A stretch of 64,000 nt of DNA from positions 7,750,001 to 7,814,000 of the forward strand of contig JANTQA010000047.1 in assembly GCA_027625915.1 (NCBI GenBank), read 5' to 3'. The stretch's first letter is position 1. Each line of letters opens with the position of its first letter. Both the position numbers and the translations under genes were made by a program. Below, piece after piece: positions 10,143 through 24,400 of this stretch. The notes beneath the pieces were generated by a model. It made no database searches, was not told where the DNA came from, and saw nothing but the letters and a program-made list of their open reading frames with translations. Source of the stretch: Anaeramoeba flamelloides. Its lineage: Eukaryota; Metamonada; Anaeramoebidae.

Positions 10143-11519
10143 AAACAAAGTATATATACATATTAGAATAATGATGAATTATATTAGACTTATTAAAAAT
10201 TTCATTCAATTAATCAAAAAAATTGAAGTTCAATTTCCATTTTTGTTTATTCTCTAATTCTACTTTTCAAACAGTTTTTATCAAACAGTTCTTGAAAAAG
10301 AAAATTTTGAAGACCAACTAATTTAAAAAAGTTTCATAAATGTTAAAAAAAAAAAGTATAATTCGAAACTTTTCAAAACAATTTAAAAAAATTTTAAAAA
10401 ATGAATTAAAACTTTTCAAACATTTAATTGAATTTATCTGGAGAAAAAAAATGTACCCATTAATTGGAAATGACGTTTATTCTAAAATAAAACAAAAAAA
10501 AAATTATTTTTTTACAAAAATAATATATTATAATCTGCTTAGTTAATTTCATTTCCAGCTTTAACTAAATCAAAAAGGATTATATTTTTAATGTATCCGA
10601 TGAATTCATTTGGTAAATAGATCCTTCATAAAATCAAATACAATTTTTCTTGGAAAATTTATTCAATCAATAACTAGTTGGGTGTTATTGGTATTAATTC
10701 TTTAGTCACGGTATTTATTCTGATTATTTTACTAATTAGAACTATTTATTGTTTGGAAATTTTAATTACTATTATTATTTAATAAATAAGTGAAAATTTT
10801 AATTTAAATTTTACAAAATATTTTGCTAATTATTCAAAGAAAAATTCGACACTTTTTAAAAAAAAAAAATCAATTAAAACAAAAAAACATATCAAATAGT
10901 TTTTACTGTTTCAAAATTAAAATTTTGAGATTTGAATTATTAATGTTGTTATTTACTTACTAAAAGGAAAAAAATTTACTCTTCATTTTTTGATTTTTCC
11001 AATAGATTACTCAAAACATTTAGAGTAATTTGTATAATAAGTTGAAAAAAGAAAAAAAAATGGAGTAAATTTTCCTTATTTATTTGGCAAATACAAGTAG
11101 AATAAAATCCAATAAAGACAATTTGAATTTCAGTACACACTCTCATTTTTTAGTGAATTTAATGTTTCTCAAAAAATATTAAATTTAATTGATCGTATGA
11201 ATTTTTATCTCAAAATTCAACAATGAAACTTAATGAAACCCAAAAAATCTCTTCTCTAATCGATTTTGTCAAGTTTTTTTGATTATGTTTGACAAATAAG
11301 AAGAAAAATATCTAGAGAATTATAAAATAAAAATTTGGCTATTTAATGAAGGAAAAAACTCGAATAAAAAAGAAATTTCTTTTTCAAAAAAAATTCTTTT
11401 TCCTCAATTGATTAAAAAAAAATTAGTTGTTTTTTGTATCTTCTCTTTGTCATTTTCCAATTACATTTTTTTAATAATGTGGTTTCCAAAGGTTTTAAAA
11501 AATGTTACTCATACTCCAT
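10143..11519. other. Spacer with partial family O repeat
   Basis: 10200-10330 matches part of family O (GTTCAATTTCCATTTTTGTT, then TTTTGAAGACCAACTAATTT). The rest to 11519 is A/T spacer with no supported gene. A 68-codon Lys/Ile-rich frame at 10340-10546 is probably chance. Confidence 0.45.
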
Positions 11520-11865
11520 AAAAGCTAAAGTCAGGTAAGTAAATTAAAACTTTAAAAAACTTTTTTGCAATACTTATTCCCAAAGTCACAAGATAATTCA
11601 TTTTTTCACAAATACTTGAATTGTTCCAAACACAATTATTTTATCCAAGAAATCAACAATTCCCAACAAAAACAGCTACACATTAGAAGTATTTCCCAAC
11701 GACTTTGACTTCACAAATTTCAGGTAAAAAAATAAAAAAAAAAAAAAAAAACACACCTTTCTTATTGTGTAACAATTTCAACTTTTAAAAAAAGGGATCT
11801 TTCAACAAAACCAAAATTCAAACGGAAATTAAAAAACAACTTTTGAACAAACACAGCCCCTGAAC
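11520..11865 (+). promoter_or_regulatory. Likely 5' leader/promoter of the BEACH gene
   Basis: The 350 bases before the ATG at 11866 change composition from T-rich spacer to A/C-rich sequence (for example CAACAATTCCCAACAAAAAC near 11660), typical of a transcribed leader in A+T-rich protists. CAGGTAAGT near 11531 and CAGGTAAAA near 11724 could be donors of leader introns. No defined promoter motif is recognised. Confidence 0.3.
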
Positions 11866-13785
11866 ATGACTTTTCTTAAAAATATTATTTCCAAAAAGTC
11901 TTCAAAAAAAGAAAAAATTTCCAAAAAACAGTCAAATAAAATCAATAAAAATGGCAAAAACCAAAAATTGATTACAAAGACAAACAAGAGCAACAACAAC
12001 GACAACAATAATAACAAGGATAAGAACAAAGAAAAAATAATAACTACCAAAACCGAGGAAACAAAAAAAGAGGATGAAAAAACATCACAAGAAAAAGAAC
12101 CCGAAATCGAAAAACAAAATGAAAACAAAATTGTAAGGAAACAAGATCCTGTTTTTGATCGCTTCCAACAGAAATGGGACAATTGTTTAGCAATATCTGA
12201 TGAAAAAAAAAGAGATCAAGACATTAAACGCTTAGTTATGCTTTTTGATGATTTGTTTTATAAAAAACAAAACAACGAAACTACTTTTAAAAGGTAAAGA
12301 AAACTACTTTTAATTTTTCCTTTCAAAAAAAAAACTCTTCTCACTTTCCCTCTTAATTGAAAAAAATTTTTTTTTTTTAATAATTTTGCTTGGTTGACAT
12401 AGATTCAAAGACAGCAAGTTACTTTCATTGGTTTTCACTCAAAAATTAGTAGATTCTTTCCAACAAGATCAGTTTAATTTTCTGAATCATAAACTTGAAG
12501 AAATAACAACACAAACTAAAAAACAAACCGAAGAAAAAATAACTGATGAAAATGTGGAAAAAGAAAAGGAAAAGGAAAAAGAAAAAGAAAAAGAAAAAGA
12601 AAAAGAAAAGGAAAAAGAAAAGGAAAAAGAAAAAGAAAACAAAAAAATAAAGTCAAATAAAAAACCATTTAGTGCAACATTCTATGCAATAATTCAACCA
12701 AAGAGAAAAAGCTTTCCCTATTTAAAATTAATCCGCTCATTAAACTTTTTAGCCAATTATGACATGAATTTAAAAGTTATGATCCAAAACAAGCTTCCAA
12801 AAACGATCTTTTTTTTATTAATGGAATTTGAGGATTATTTGAATTTGCAAATTGAGCAAAGTCCAAACAAAATTCTGAAATTTGATCCAAATAAGATGAA
12901 AGATATTCTTTGCTTAACAAAAAAAATCTTTCGCTCTGCTGATGGCATTGGAGAAATCATTAAAACCAAAAGCATTCAATTACTTGTGTCTTTTTTTGTT
13001 AAGGACAAAAGAAACCATCAATATGAGGAATCATTTTGTAAAGAATTTTATAATTTAATCCAAATTATTTTAACAAATCCCTTATCGTGTCTTCAGTTAA
13101 TCAATTATTGCAATGAAAACCAAACGCTTTCGTTCTTTTTAAGTAAATTTAATTCTTTAGTTTCAAAGCAACCACTTCATTTCACGTATTTAATCTATTT
13201 ATTATTAGATATTTTAATTTACTCTAATTTTGTTCCAGAATTAAAGCAAAAATTTGAAAAGGATGGGGGATATCAAATTATTGAAAAAAATTTATTAATT
13301 TTCTTTAAAAAAGATCGTGTCATTCTAATTACAGATAAAGAGCAAATCATAAACAAATTGGTAAAATTGAGTTTATTCTCCAAATTAAATCATGATGTCT
13401 CGAGCAACAGCAAAGATCTTGTGAACGATGATTTCAAAATTAATAAGGAGAAAAATGAGAATAATTTGAATACCTTTTCTATCAAAATATTAGAAAATCT
13501 TTTTATTGAGATCATATCACCCAAAGAAAGCATTGATTTACAATTCCAACAAATAATTTTAAATGGAATATTTGAAATATTTTTAAAAAATCCAAAAAAT
13601 TATTTTTATATTAAAAAAATTAATACTTTACGAAATATTTTAAAAAAATTAAATGAAATGAATATTGAAATTTCTAAAATAGTTTTAAAAATGATTGAAT
13701 TCATTTATTTAAATTTAAATAACGAGAATTTGGAAATTGAATTAAAAATAATTTTTAATTGTCTAAATGTTAATATAAAAGAAGA

Positions 13786-13834
<49 letters not shown>

Positions 13835-15183
13835 AATAATAATAACAATACCACCACCACAAACACCACCACCACCACCACATCAACCACCACAATAACT
13901 ACTACTATCAAAAATAGAATTAACTTTAACAACAACAACGATAATGAAGAATTAAAAATAATTATTTTACAATGGTGTAAAAAGTTTTTAAATTTAGATT
14001 CCAAATATAAAAAGACTTTTAATAAAATTGGATTAATTACAATTTTAATTAACAATTTAAAAAATTTTCTAAATTATTTTCGAAACAATAACAATCAAAA
14101 TAAAAATACCAATAACATAGGAACCAACACCAGCATTACTAAAAACAAAATTTTAATCAACCAATTAGTTTTAGAAACATTAAATTTATTTTTAAAAAAC
14201 AATGAGAATAATTGTTTAACATTTCGAAATTTAAAAGGGACAAACGAATTAAAATATTATATTAAAAATAGAATAATTAATTATCCATTTGCATTGCAAT
14301 TGATTTCCCAATTAATCAAAGAAGATAAGACCGGCCAATATAAAGATTTCTTAATATTATTGGATTCCTTTTATTATTTTCCAAAGGAAAGCAATTTGGA
14401 AGACAAAACAAAGTTATTAAATTCCCTGAATAAAAATTTAATTTCAAATACAATTTCTAGAAAATTATTTATCAATCATCAAGGATATTTTATTTGTTTA
14501 ATTCATACCTTTACAAATTTTAAGAACAATAAATGCAAATATTCAGTTAAAATAAACTTTTTATTAATTTTATTTAAAATGATCATCAATTTATTACAAA
14601 AGGAAAGAAAAAATTTAATGATATTTGAAAATGACATTTTACCACATCTTTTTTCGGCACTTGAACACTCAGGGATTTTCAAAACACAATATAGCCTAAC
14701 GATGTTTTCTTTATTAATAGGCATAAGTGTGGAATCATTGGATTTTTGTAAAATAATAAATACACAAAGTGAATTAATTAAATTCAAATATTCTAAATAT
14801 ATAATTTATCATCCAGCAATTTTTAAAATCATAATCAAATGTACATCATTTTTAAAAAATATGTCGACAGAATTAAATATATTAAAAATTATTTTAAATT
14901 TAATCAACAATTCAATTCATAATCAAAAACAAATGGCTTTAATTAATTTTACAAATTTTTTATTGAAAAAATATAAAAAAGAATTATCATTAATAAAGAA
15001 TACAAAGACTACACATAATGATCTATTAATTCAAAATATTTTAAATACTATTAAAATTTTATCTAAATATAATTTTTCTTTATCAGAATTAAGATCAATT
15101 TTAAGATTAATATTGACTAAAAATCATAAGAAATCCGATCGAAATAATTTAAAAATAACTAACATCACCACCACCACCACCAC

Positions 15184-15215
<32 letters not shown>

Positions 15216-17947
15216 ATTATCAGAATAAGCTCAATTCAAGCAACAATCTCAACATCTATTATGAATTTTCGGATATTTTTTTAAATTTATTAAAACAGAT
15301 AACAAAAATAAATAAAATCCCATCATATATTGAATTTAACTCCACGAACAACAACAATATCAATGATAGGGTAAATGATAATAACGATCATGAAAATAAT
15401 ATTAATAACAGTGCTAAGAACAACACAAATTATATGGTTAGTAATAATCAACAATCTAACTATCTATTAATAAAAAATAATAATGAAAAGCAATTCCCAC
15501 CAAATAATGGTTATTCGTTAATATTTTGGATTTATTTTTCAAAAACAAAAAAAAATAATTTCTTATTAAACAATATTCAAACAAGAATCATCTTCCCAAT
15601 TACTTTATTTGAAATCAATTCTGAAGATAATAAAGGTATTATTAAAATATCCATTTTCCAAAATTATTTATATATAAATAACGGCAAAAAAAATGTTTCC
15701 TTTTCAAAATTCAAATTTCAATTTGACTCATGGTATCATATTACAATAGTCCATCAACATTTCCGTTTTCAAAATGATAGCGTTAACCTTTACATTAACG
15801 GTGTTTTAAATGAAACTTTAAATCTTCATTACCCAGTATCAATCAATACACCATGGAATTTAATAATTTATCGGAATCATAATAACAGTAATGATATAAA
15901 TATCAAGATTAATTCCTTTCAATTATACCAAATAAATTTAGCAGATGATTTAATTTTTAAATTATTTCTTTTAAACAAAGAATTTTCAGGCAAATTTCTA
16001 TCAATTATTGAAGAATACGAAAACTTTAATAATTTAAATTTAAAAAATTTTGAACATTTTTCCCATTTAGATCCATTAAAAATTGATAACCATTTCCGTT
16101 TCACTAATAAAGAGTGTTTGACCTTAAATCAAGAAATTTTATTATTTTTTTATCCAAAAAATATTAACATTAATATTAATTCCACTTTAATTTCAAATTC
16201 AAATATTGACTCTTCATTAAATCTTTTTTTGAATCAAAATAATAATTCGCATAATATGATTAACAACGAAAGTAATAAAAGCAGCACTTTTAATAAAAAT
16301 AATAATTTAAATCAAGAAACAAATCAATTAATTAAAAACAAAAAGCTCCAAATTTTTATTAACGGCAAGATTAACATTTATTTAAATAAAAAAATCGCTA
16401 TTGATCAATTTATCAATTTAGGAGGTACAAGTATTATCTTATTTTTAATCGAAAAATCAAAAAATTTCAATTCAATAATTAATTGTTTAATTATTTTAAA
16501 AAATATTTTAAAAATAAATTTAAATCTAAATGATTTTGAGAGGATCAATGGATATAAAATCTTAGGTTATTTAATAAGTATTAAAAAAATTAATTACTTT
16601 CAAAATATTAAAATAATTAATATTTTATTTCAATTGACCGGATTTAATATTTCAAATAAAAACAAAAGCATTTTATCAAATCTGAATCTAATGGAGCAAT
16701 TATTTTTTGATGAAAAGCATTTAATAAATTTTTCAATAACAATTAAAAATCAAATTTTTGAAAATTTTTCTCTATTTTTTATCTCGAATGATTATATAGA
16801 CTTTAATATTTACCAATTTCGCAAATTAAACTTTGTTAAATTTTTATTAACTTATTTAAGACAAGAAGATTTATTAAATAACTCTATATTAATTGCAAAA
16901 ATTGTAAAAATTTTAATAATTTTTTTCAAAAGGTATCTTAATCATGATCAATTACTGACATTTTCTCAAATAATTTTATTTTTATCAAAAAATATTAAAA
17001 AAAATAATAAAGAGAGAAATAATAAATTGAAAACAAATAAAAAAAAAGTAAACAATCAACAGAAAATTAATAATAATGATACACAAATTTTAATTATTTT
17101 AAAACAAATTTACCATTTAATTAACTTTTATAAAGATGATCTAAAAGAAATAAAAATAATTTCAAAAATTTTTAATTTTGATTGGATATTTTTAATGCTC
17201 ATTAATACAGATAATAAAAAAATCATAACTTATTTATTAAAAATTTTAATCCAAATTATTCAATCTAAAAATAATTTTTTAATTAAATTAGAAAAAAATA
17301 ATAGTTTATTAATTTTAACAAATTTAATTTATAAAGAAATTTATAATATACAAAAAAATTTACTTATTAATTATTTGTTTAATTTTTTATATTCCAATTA
17401 CTTTTTTTAAAAATAAAAAGAAATATAATATCACCACACTTTCAATTACACAATTATTGAAATTAAATTATAAAAGAAAAACTAATTTAAAAAATATTAA
17501 AATCCCAAATATTTCTCTTTTAAATGATTACAATTTTGAAGATTGTTATAATAATGGGTTTATAATAATTTTGAAATTAATTAAATTTTATCAAATTAAG
17601 TCTTATAATAAAATATTTAAAAATAATGATAATGATGATAGTGATAGTATTATTAATAATAATAACAATAAGAATGATAATAATAATAATAAAACAATAT
17701 TAAATGAAAATGATAATTTATTAAATGAATTAGTTGAAATTTTTAAATTATTTAATGATTTTAGTTTAAAACATCAAAATCTTTTTCTTTTTTTTATTAA
17801 TCAAAATTTTTTAAATTTATTATTTCAAATAATTTTTCCAAATTCAATATTTACTACTATAACAAATAATGGAAATAAACTTAACAACAACAAAAATACA
17901 AATAATAATAATACTACTACTACGACTACTACTACTACTACTACCAC

Positions 17948-17981
<34 letters not shown>

Positions 17982-20900
17982 ATGAAAAGCAATAACAATA
18001 CGGAAAATAACAAATATAAGGATAATATTAACAATAATAATGATATTAATAAAGGTAATGACATTTATTCAACAAAACTAATTGAGGAAAACGCCAATGA
18101 CCAATTAATAAAATTTAATCAAAATGATTTAAATATAAATTCAGATATGTATAAACTTATTTTAAATAATAAATTAAATAAAAAAATACAAAAATTCATT
18201 ATTAATTTAATATTAAATGAAAATGCCTTAATTACCACAAAAATAAAAATTTTACTTCGAAGAATAACATTTTCGATAATCTCACAAATTCCAAACAATC
18301 TTCAATTAGATTTTGAACAAAAATTCTGGTTAAGGATAATAAAAAATTTTCAAAAAAGGAAATTTTTCAACCATTTAATGAATAAATATTTATATACGAA
18401 TAATATGAAAAGAATTTGTTCGGAAATATCTCATAAATTATTATTAAGTTATTTTGATAACTCTGAATTTCTTATATTGAATTTTTTTATTTCATTATTT
18501 ACAATCATTTTACAACAAGAGAAAATTAAAAAAAAAGAAAAAAAAGTTTGGAAAAAAAGAAATAAAAAAATTTTAATTTCAAAAAAATTATCAGAAACTG
18601 AAAATCCGAACAAGCATAGGGTCAAGAATTCAACAAAATCTAATAAAAAGCAATCACGATCTCAAAAAAAGCAAACAAATTTCTTATTTTTCTTACAATT
18701 TCTATATAGAGAATTTACCAAGATTTTGATTTATTTAAATATTAAATTTGAAAATCAAATTGAATCAAAATCTACTTTATTTTCGTTAATTTTTTATAAT
18801 GAATCCATTTTCATTTCTAATAATTTTATTGATTTGAATTTTTTACATTCTTTGTCAAAAATTTGTTTATTGAATTTAAATAAGCCAAAAACCATTTCTT
18901 CAAAGGTAATTCAGATTTGGAGTTTATTAATTAAACAAATACCAAAAGAATACCAAAAGAATATATTTAATTTAAAAATCGAAAATAAAACAATCAATTT
19001 AATTACGAATAAAAATTTTAATAAAATAATAAAGAACATTGACAATAATGAAAAGGACAATAATGAAAGGAGAAATTATAAAGATGAGAAGGAAAAAGAA
19101 AATGAAAAAGAAAAGGAAAATGAAAAAGAAAAAGAAAAAGAAAAAGAAAATGAAAAAGAAAAAGAAAAGGAAAAGGAAAAGAAAAATGAAAATAAAAAGG
19201 AAAAAGAAAAAGAAAAAGAAAAGGAATTTAATTTATTTTTTTATGATAATTTAAAAAATTCCATTGAAATAATGGTTTCAAAAAAATTACAAAATATTTC
19301 TACTCTACAAAAGGAAATCCAATCAGAAAATAAAAAATATTTGGAAATTTATGAAAAAGAAGAAATTGAAAAAATTAATTTTTATAAGAAAAGTTTTGAG
19401 GAATATATAATAAAATTAAAAACCTTTTTAAAAAAAGAAAAAACAATTTTAAAAAACAATTTATTTGAACAAAAAATACAAATTGAATTAATTAATAAAC
19501 AATGGACAAAATTAACAAACCATTTAACTCATGAAAATTCACTTTTCACATTATATTCTGAAGGGGAGGAGGAAGAAAAAAAGCGTAAGGGAAAATATAA
19601 GGAAAGGGTGAAAAATACTGGCAGTTACAATGACAATGTCAGTAAAAAAGATAAAAATGAACACGTAACTGGGGAAAGGAAAGGAAAGGAAACGGAAAAT
19701 ACAAATAATGATAATAAAAAAGAAATAAAAATAAATAAAAAATGGAAACTTAATATTCATCAAGGAATTTTTTCAAATAGAAAAATACTAATTCAGAATT
19801 TTAATTATAAAAAATATTTACCATACCAATTCGGCGAAAAAAATAATGAAAGATATAAAAGTGTAAAAATAACTGAAAAAAATGATACTAAAAAATTATT
19901 ATTTAATTTAATTGAAAAATTAAAAAACAAACAAAATATTAATTTGAAAGAATTTAATATTAATATTAACACTAAAAGAATCTTATTCCAACTAAATAAA
20001 ATAGATGAAATTAAAAAAACTCTTCATTGCTTTTTCATTAAGGGCATTTCGTTAATACCTTGCTATTTATTTTTAGGGGAAAGGGGTATGTATTTTTATT
20101 ACCATAAAAAGGCGAAAAGAAAAAGAAAAAATAGCAACCAGAACGAAAACCAATTAAAATTAATGAGCCAAATTTGGAATTTTAACAATATCCATTATAT
20201 TTCAAAAAGAGATTATTTAAGACTCAAAATTGCCATTGAATGTATTGATAACAAAGGAAAGAAAATTTTTTTTTTGGTATTAAGTTCACAAATTAGAACA
20301 AATCTTTACAAAACAATTTTTTCAAAAATTTCGAAATTTAATAATTTACAAACTAAAAAAATTGAATTCCATTTTAAAGAGAAAAATCAAACCTTTAATG
20401 ATTTTTTTAAATTGTCTACACTCTCTCTTCTTCAATTGAAAAAACAATGGGTTGATGGACATGTAAATAATTTCCAATATTTAATTCAATTAAATCTTAG
20501 ATCTGGAAGAACAATGAATGATTTAAATCAATATCCCGTTTTCCCTTGGATTTTAAAAGATTATCAAAGTAATCAATTGAATTTGGATGACCCAAACGTT
20601 TATCGCGATTTATCAAAACCAGTAACTACTTTCTTTCTTTCTTTTTCTTTTTCTTCTTGATATTTTTATTGTTATTATGATTATTTTATGATCAGCAATT
20701 CAGATTCGATTATTATATCCATACATAAACTTTTTTTCAGTCAAAGGGGAATCCAAAAAAAAAACATTTTTTTAAGAATATCAATTATTTTTTTATAATT
20801 AACCTTTGGAGAACAAATAAGAAATAAGTAGATTAATAAATACCAAAGGATAATAGTTGATATTCTGTATAAAGTAAAACTAATAAATCAATAGATTTTC

Positions 20901-21370
20901 TTAAAAACTGAAAAAAAAACAAATTTTTATGGACCTATTGAGAAAAAGCAACAATGTTCATTTTGATCTCTTCAATTGAAGATCAAAATAAAATTCAATT
21001 ATAAACCAATATCATTTCTCTACAATCATTTTTACTCTTTCAGTAACAATATAATAACACGTTTTTACCAAGTGTGACTATCGATCTTGCAATATAATAA
21101 AAATTTGCAAATGTATTAATTGAAAAAAAAAATTGATCAAAAAAAAAGTAAAAATGAGAAAAAATGATTTCTATTTTCAAATTTTACCAAATTAGATTTT
21201 TTCTTCTAAAATCAATCCAAACACTTTAAACGCATGTAATTAATTCATTCGTAACAACTGCCCCTTTGACTGGAAAATGGTTTATGGATATGCGTCTGAG
21301 TGTTTGTATTCAAAGATTAAAAAGTAACTTTGAAAAAATAGTCATTTATAAAATCAAAAGAATGTTTCTC

Positions 21371-21407
<37 letters not shown>

Positions 21408-24400
21408 CATTAGAGGTTTTGATGATAACTTGTATTATCATGATATTAACAATTAATTCGCAATATTATAAAAAATCATGGTCAGTCCAACTTTATCTCG
21501 AAAAAATCATAAAATCTAGATATTCCATATTATCGTGATATTACTATTATTATTTTTTTTTTTGAATCAATCAAATATTCAGGAAAATACCCGAAAAATT
21601 TTTAACCACTAAAAAACACTTTATTGGGAACTTCTAAGAAACACTAATGCCAATATACTCAGTTTAATAGTAAATTTGGAATTTTATTTTCGAGAAAAAA
21701 AATTTTTTTTCTGAAAATATCAAAATTCAAAAAATTTAAATTTTAGGGAATTGTAGTCAAGGCAATTTTGTGTGAAAGGAATTGGTATCTTAGATGACTA
21801 TAACATTTCTGATCATTGCTAAATGTTAACAAAATGAGAGAAAATGTCTCTGTAAAGAAAATTTCTAATTGTATATCATTACCCACAATTTTCTAATCTT
21901 AAATACAATCCAAAAATAACCGAGTAATATCTAATCGTACATACATATTGCCATACCCAAGGTGACCCAAGCAAAACCTTATTTTAACTTTTCATACCTG
22001 AAGAGAAATTGGTTTAATCTAGCCCAACACACCCTACTAAATCCAACACAATCCCAAACATAAATCTAACAGACACATTTACTTACCCTAACAAGTACTA
22101 ACACTTACTCAAATATACTCAAAAAAAAAAAAAACTCTTCAGAGAGGTTAAAGTAGAAAATTCAAAAAAAAAATATTTTAAAATAAAATTGTTCTTTTAC
22201 CATTAAAACTGAGTATATTGGCACTAGGATTTCTTAGAAGTTACCAATAAAGTGTTTTTTAGTGGTTAAAAAATTTTAGAGTATTTTCGATTTTCGGGTT
22301 TTTTCAGGAATATTTCAAACACACTATTTTTTTACAATAAAACCAAGATCATTCTCACAAAAATAAAATGGTCCGTGCAAGAATACTGTTCTCAAATAAA
22401 GTTAATTATGTAATTATTTTTTGTTTTGTTTTTTTTTTGAATTGTATTGAAAATATCTTTTGATAAATAAGAACCATTTCAGTCATATAGAGAGTTATGT
22501 GTCATATTAACTCATAAAAATAATTCTTTATCAACGACAATTCAATTTTTAATCATTGCATTTTGATCTACTAATTCTATAATTAGTAGAGTACCATTAC
22601 TCTTTTGAAAATTTAATCGATATTCAATTTGACTAAACTCCATTCTAAAAATATAACTGTGGTTTCTTCTTTTTATTAACGACATTAAAAAACTTCAATT
22701 TTTGCTAATAATTTATCCACGTTTAAATGCTTTTTTTAAATTATAACATATAGATGGGGGCCTTAAATGAACAAAGGGCAATAAAATTTGTGGAAAGATT
22801 TCAAAATTGGGATGACCCCATTCGGCCAGCTTTCCATTATGGTAGCCATTACTCGAGCGCAGGTATTGTGTTATCTTATTTGTTTAGACTGGAGCCTTAC
22901 ACTTCTTATTTTGTTGAATATAATGGAGGTATGTTTGATCACCCTGATAGATTATTCCATTCAATTCAAAGTTGTTATCAATCTGCGTCATCAGATATCT
23001 TTTTAACTGATGTTAGGGAATTGATACCAGAATTTTTTTATTTGCCTGAATTTTTACAAAACTTGAATAATTATAATTTTGGACAAAGAAAAACAAGTTC
23101 CAAAATTATCAATGATGTAATTTTACCACCTTGGGCAAATGGATCACCACATGAATTTATCAGAATACACAGACAGGCTTTAGAAAGTAAACACGTGAGT
23201 AAAAATCTACACAATTGGATTGATTTAATTTTTGGTTATAAACAGAAAGGCGAAGAAGCAGAAAAGGCATTAAATGTTTTCAATTATTTAACTTATGAAG
23301 GTGAAACTAACCCTGAAAGTATTGAAGATCCAATTGAAAAGCAGGCTATTTTAGATCAAATTGAATATTTTGGCCAATGCCCCAAACAATTATTTACAAA
23401 GCCTCACCCTCAAAAAAAAATTAATGAAAAAAAAATTAATGAAAAAAAGATTAATAAAAATAATTTAATATCTTCTTCATCTCCTTCGTTTGCTTTAAAC
23501 GACAATAATAACAGTAGTAATAAAGAGAATATACATAATAATAACAATAACAATAGCTTCAGCAACAACAATAATAATGAAAATAATGACAATAGTAATA
23601 TAAATTCTAATAATAATAAGGAAAATAATAATAATAATAATAATAATACCAATAAAAATATCGATAATAGTAATAATACTAGTAACATTTTCCAAAATAA
23701 TTTAAATTCTTTAAAAAAAACTACTTTAACAAAAATTAATCAACCAATCTATAAGATTCAAACAAAAAATGATAAATTCATTTCTGTTGGTGAATTTGTA
23801 ATCCCATTTTCCAATTTAAAGCATTCAATTATTTGGAATATTGATGAAAATTGTATTCAAATAATTTCTAATGAAAATGGAAATGTTATTACTTCATTTT
23901 ATAAAAAAATTTTTGAAAATATTACTTGTCTTTGTTTTTTTCATGGTTTAAAAAAATTAGTGATAGGAAATGTAGATGGTGTAATATTTATATATGATTT
24001 GATCGAAAACGGGAAAAAATATGATTTAAATTATTATGCTAGGTTTGTTGGACATAAAAAAGCAATCACGAGTCTTACAATTTCTGATAATTATGGAATA
24101 ATCGTTTCTGGCAGCTTGGATAATAATGTGATGATTTGGAACTTATATGAAAATAAATATTTCAAGTCTTTGACAGAATTTAATGAAAAAATTTCTAATA
24201 TAATAATAAACGAAAATTCGGGTGAAATTTGTGTCTCTTCATCAACTTCCTTAAAAATATTTTCAATAAATGGGGTTTTATTGTATATAGCAAATTTACC
24301 CGTTTCATCGCCACATATAATAACCGCTTTAGAAACTAGCAATTTTTCAAACTGGGAAAAATTCCATTGTTATTTAACTGGCCACCAAAATGGTGTTTTA

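Larger units (their letters stand above)
20622..22753 (+). other. 2.1-kb repeat-filled intron inside the BEACH domain
   Basis: 2,132 nt, starting GTAACTAC after the codons for RDLSKP and ending AACATATAG before ATG GGG GCC (MGALN). Both sides are phase 0 and together rebuild the conserved RDLSKPMGALN core of BEACH domains, so this is an intron rather than a gene-breaking insertion. Other measured introns here are 109-564 nt. Most of the extra length is three inserts: family A (20738-21272), a partial family D (21411-21540) and family E (21575-22314). Confidence 0.88.

Noticed and set aside
13705-14055. Minus-strand frame opposite the Asn/Thr run of the BEACH gene
   Set aside because: Its Leu/Val repeats are the antisense reading of AAC/AAT/ACC repeats; the sense strand is clearly coding. 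Same for 17825-18064 and 23410-23695.
19039-19254. Plus-strand Lys/Met-rich frame inside the BEACH gene
   Set aside because: Out-of-frame reading of GAAAAAGAAAAG repeats that encode the real Lys-Glu run.
20622-22753. Reading the insert as a gene-killing transposon rather than an intron
   Set aside because: GT and AG fall exactly in phase 0 and the conserved BEACH residues rejoin without loss.
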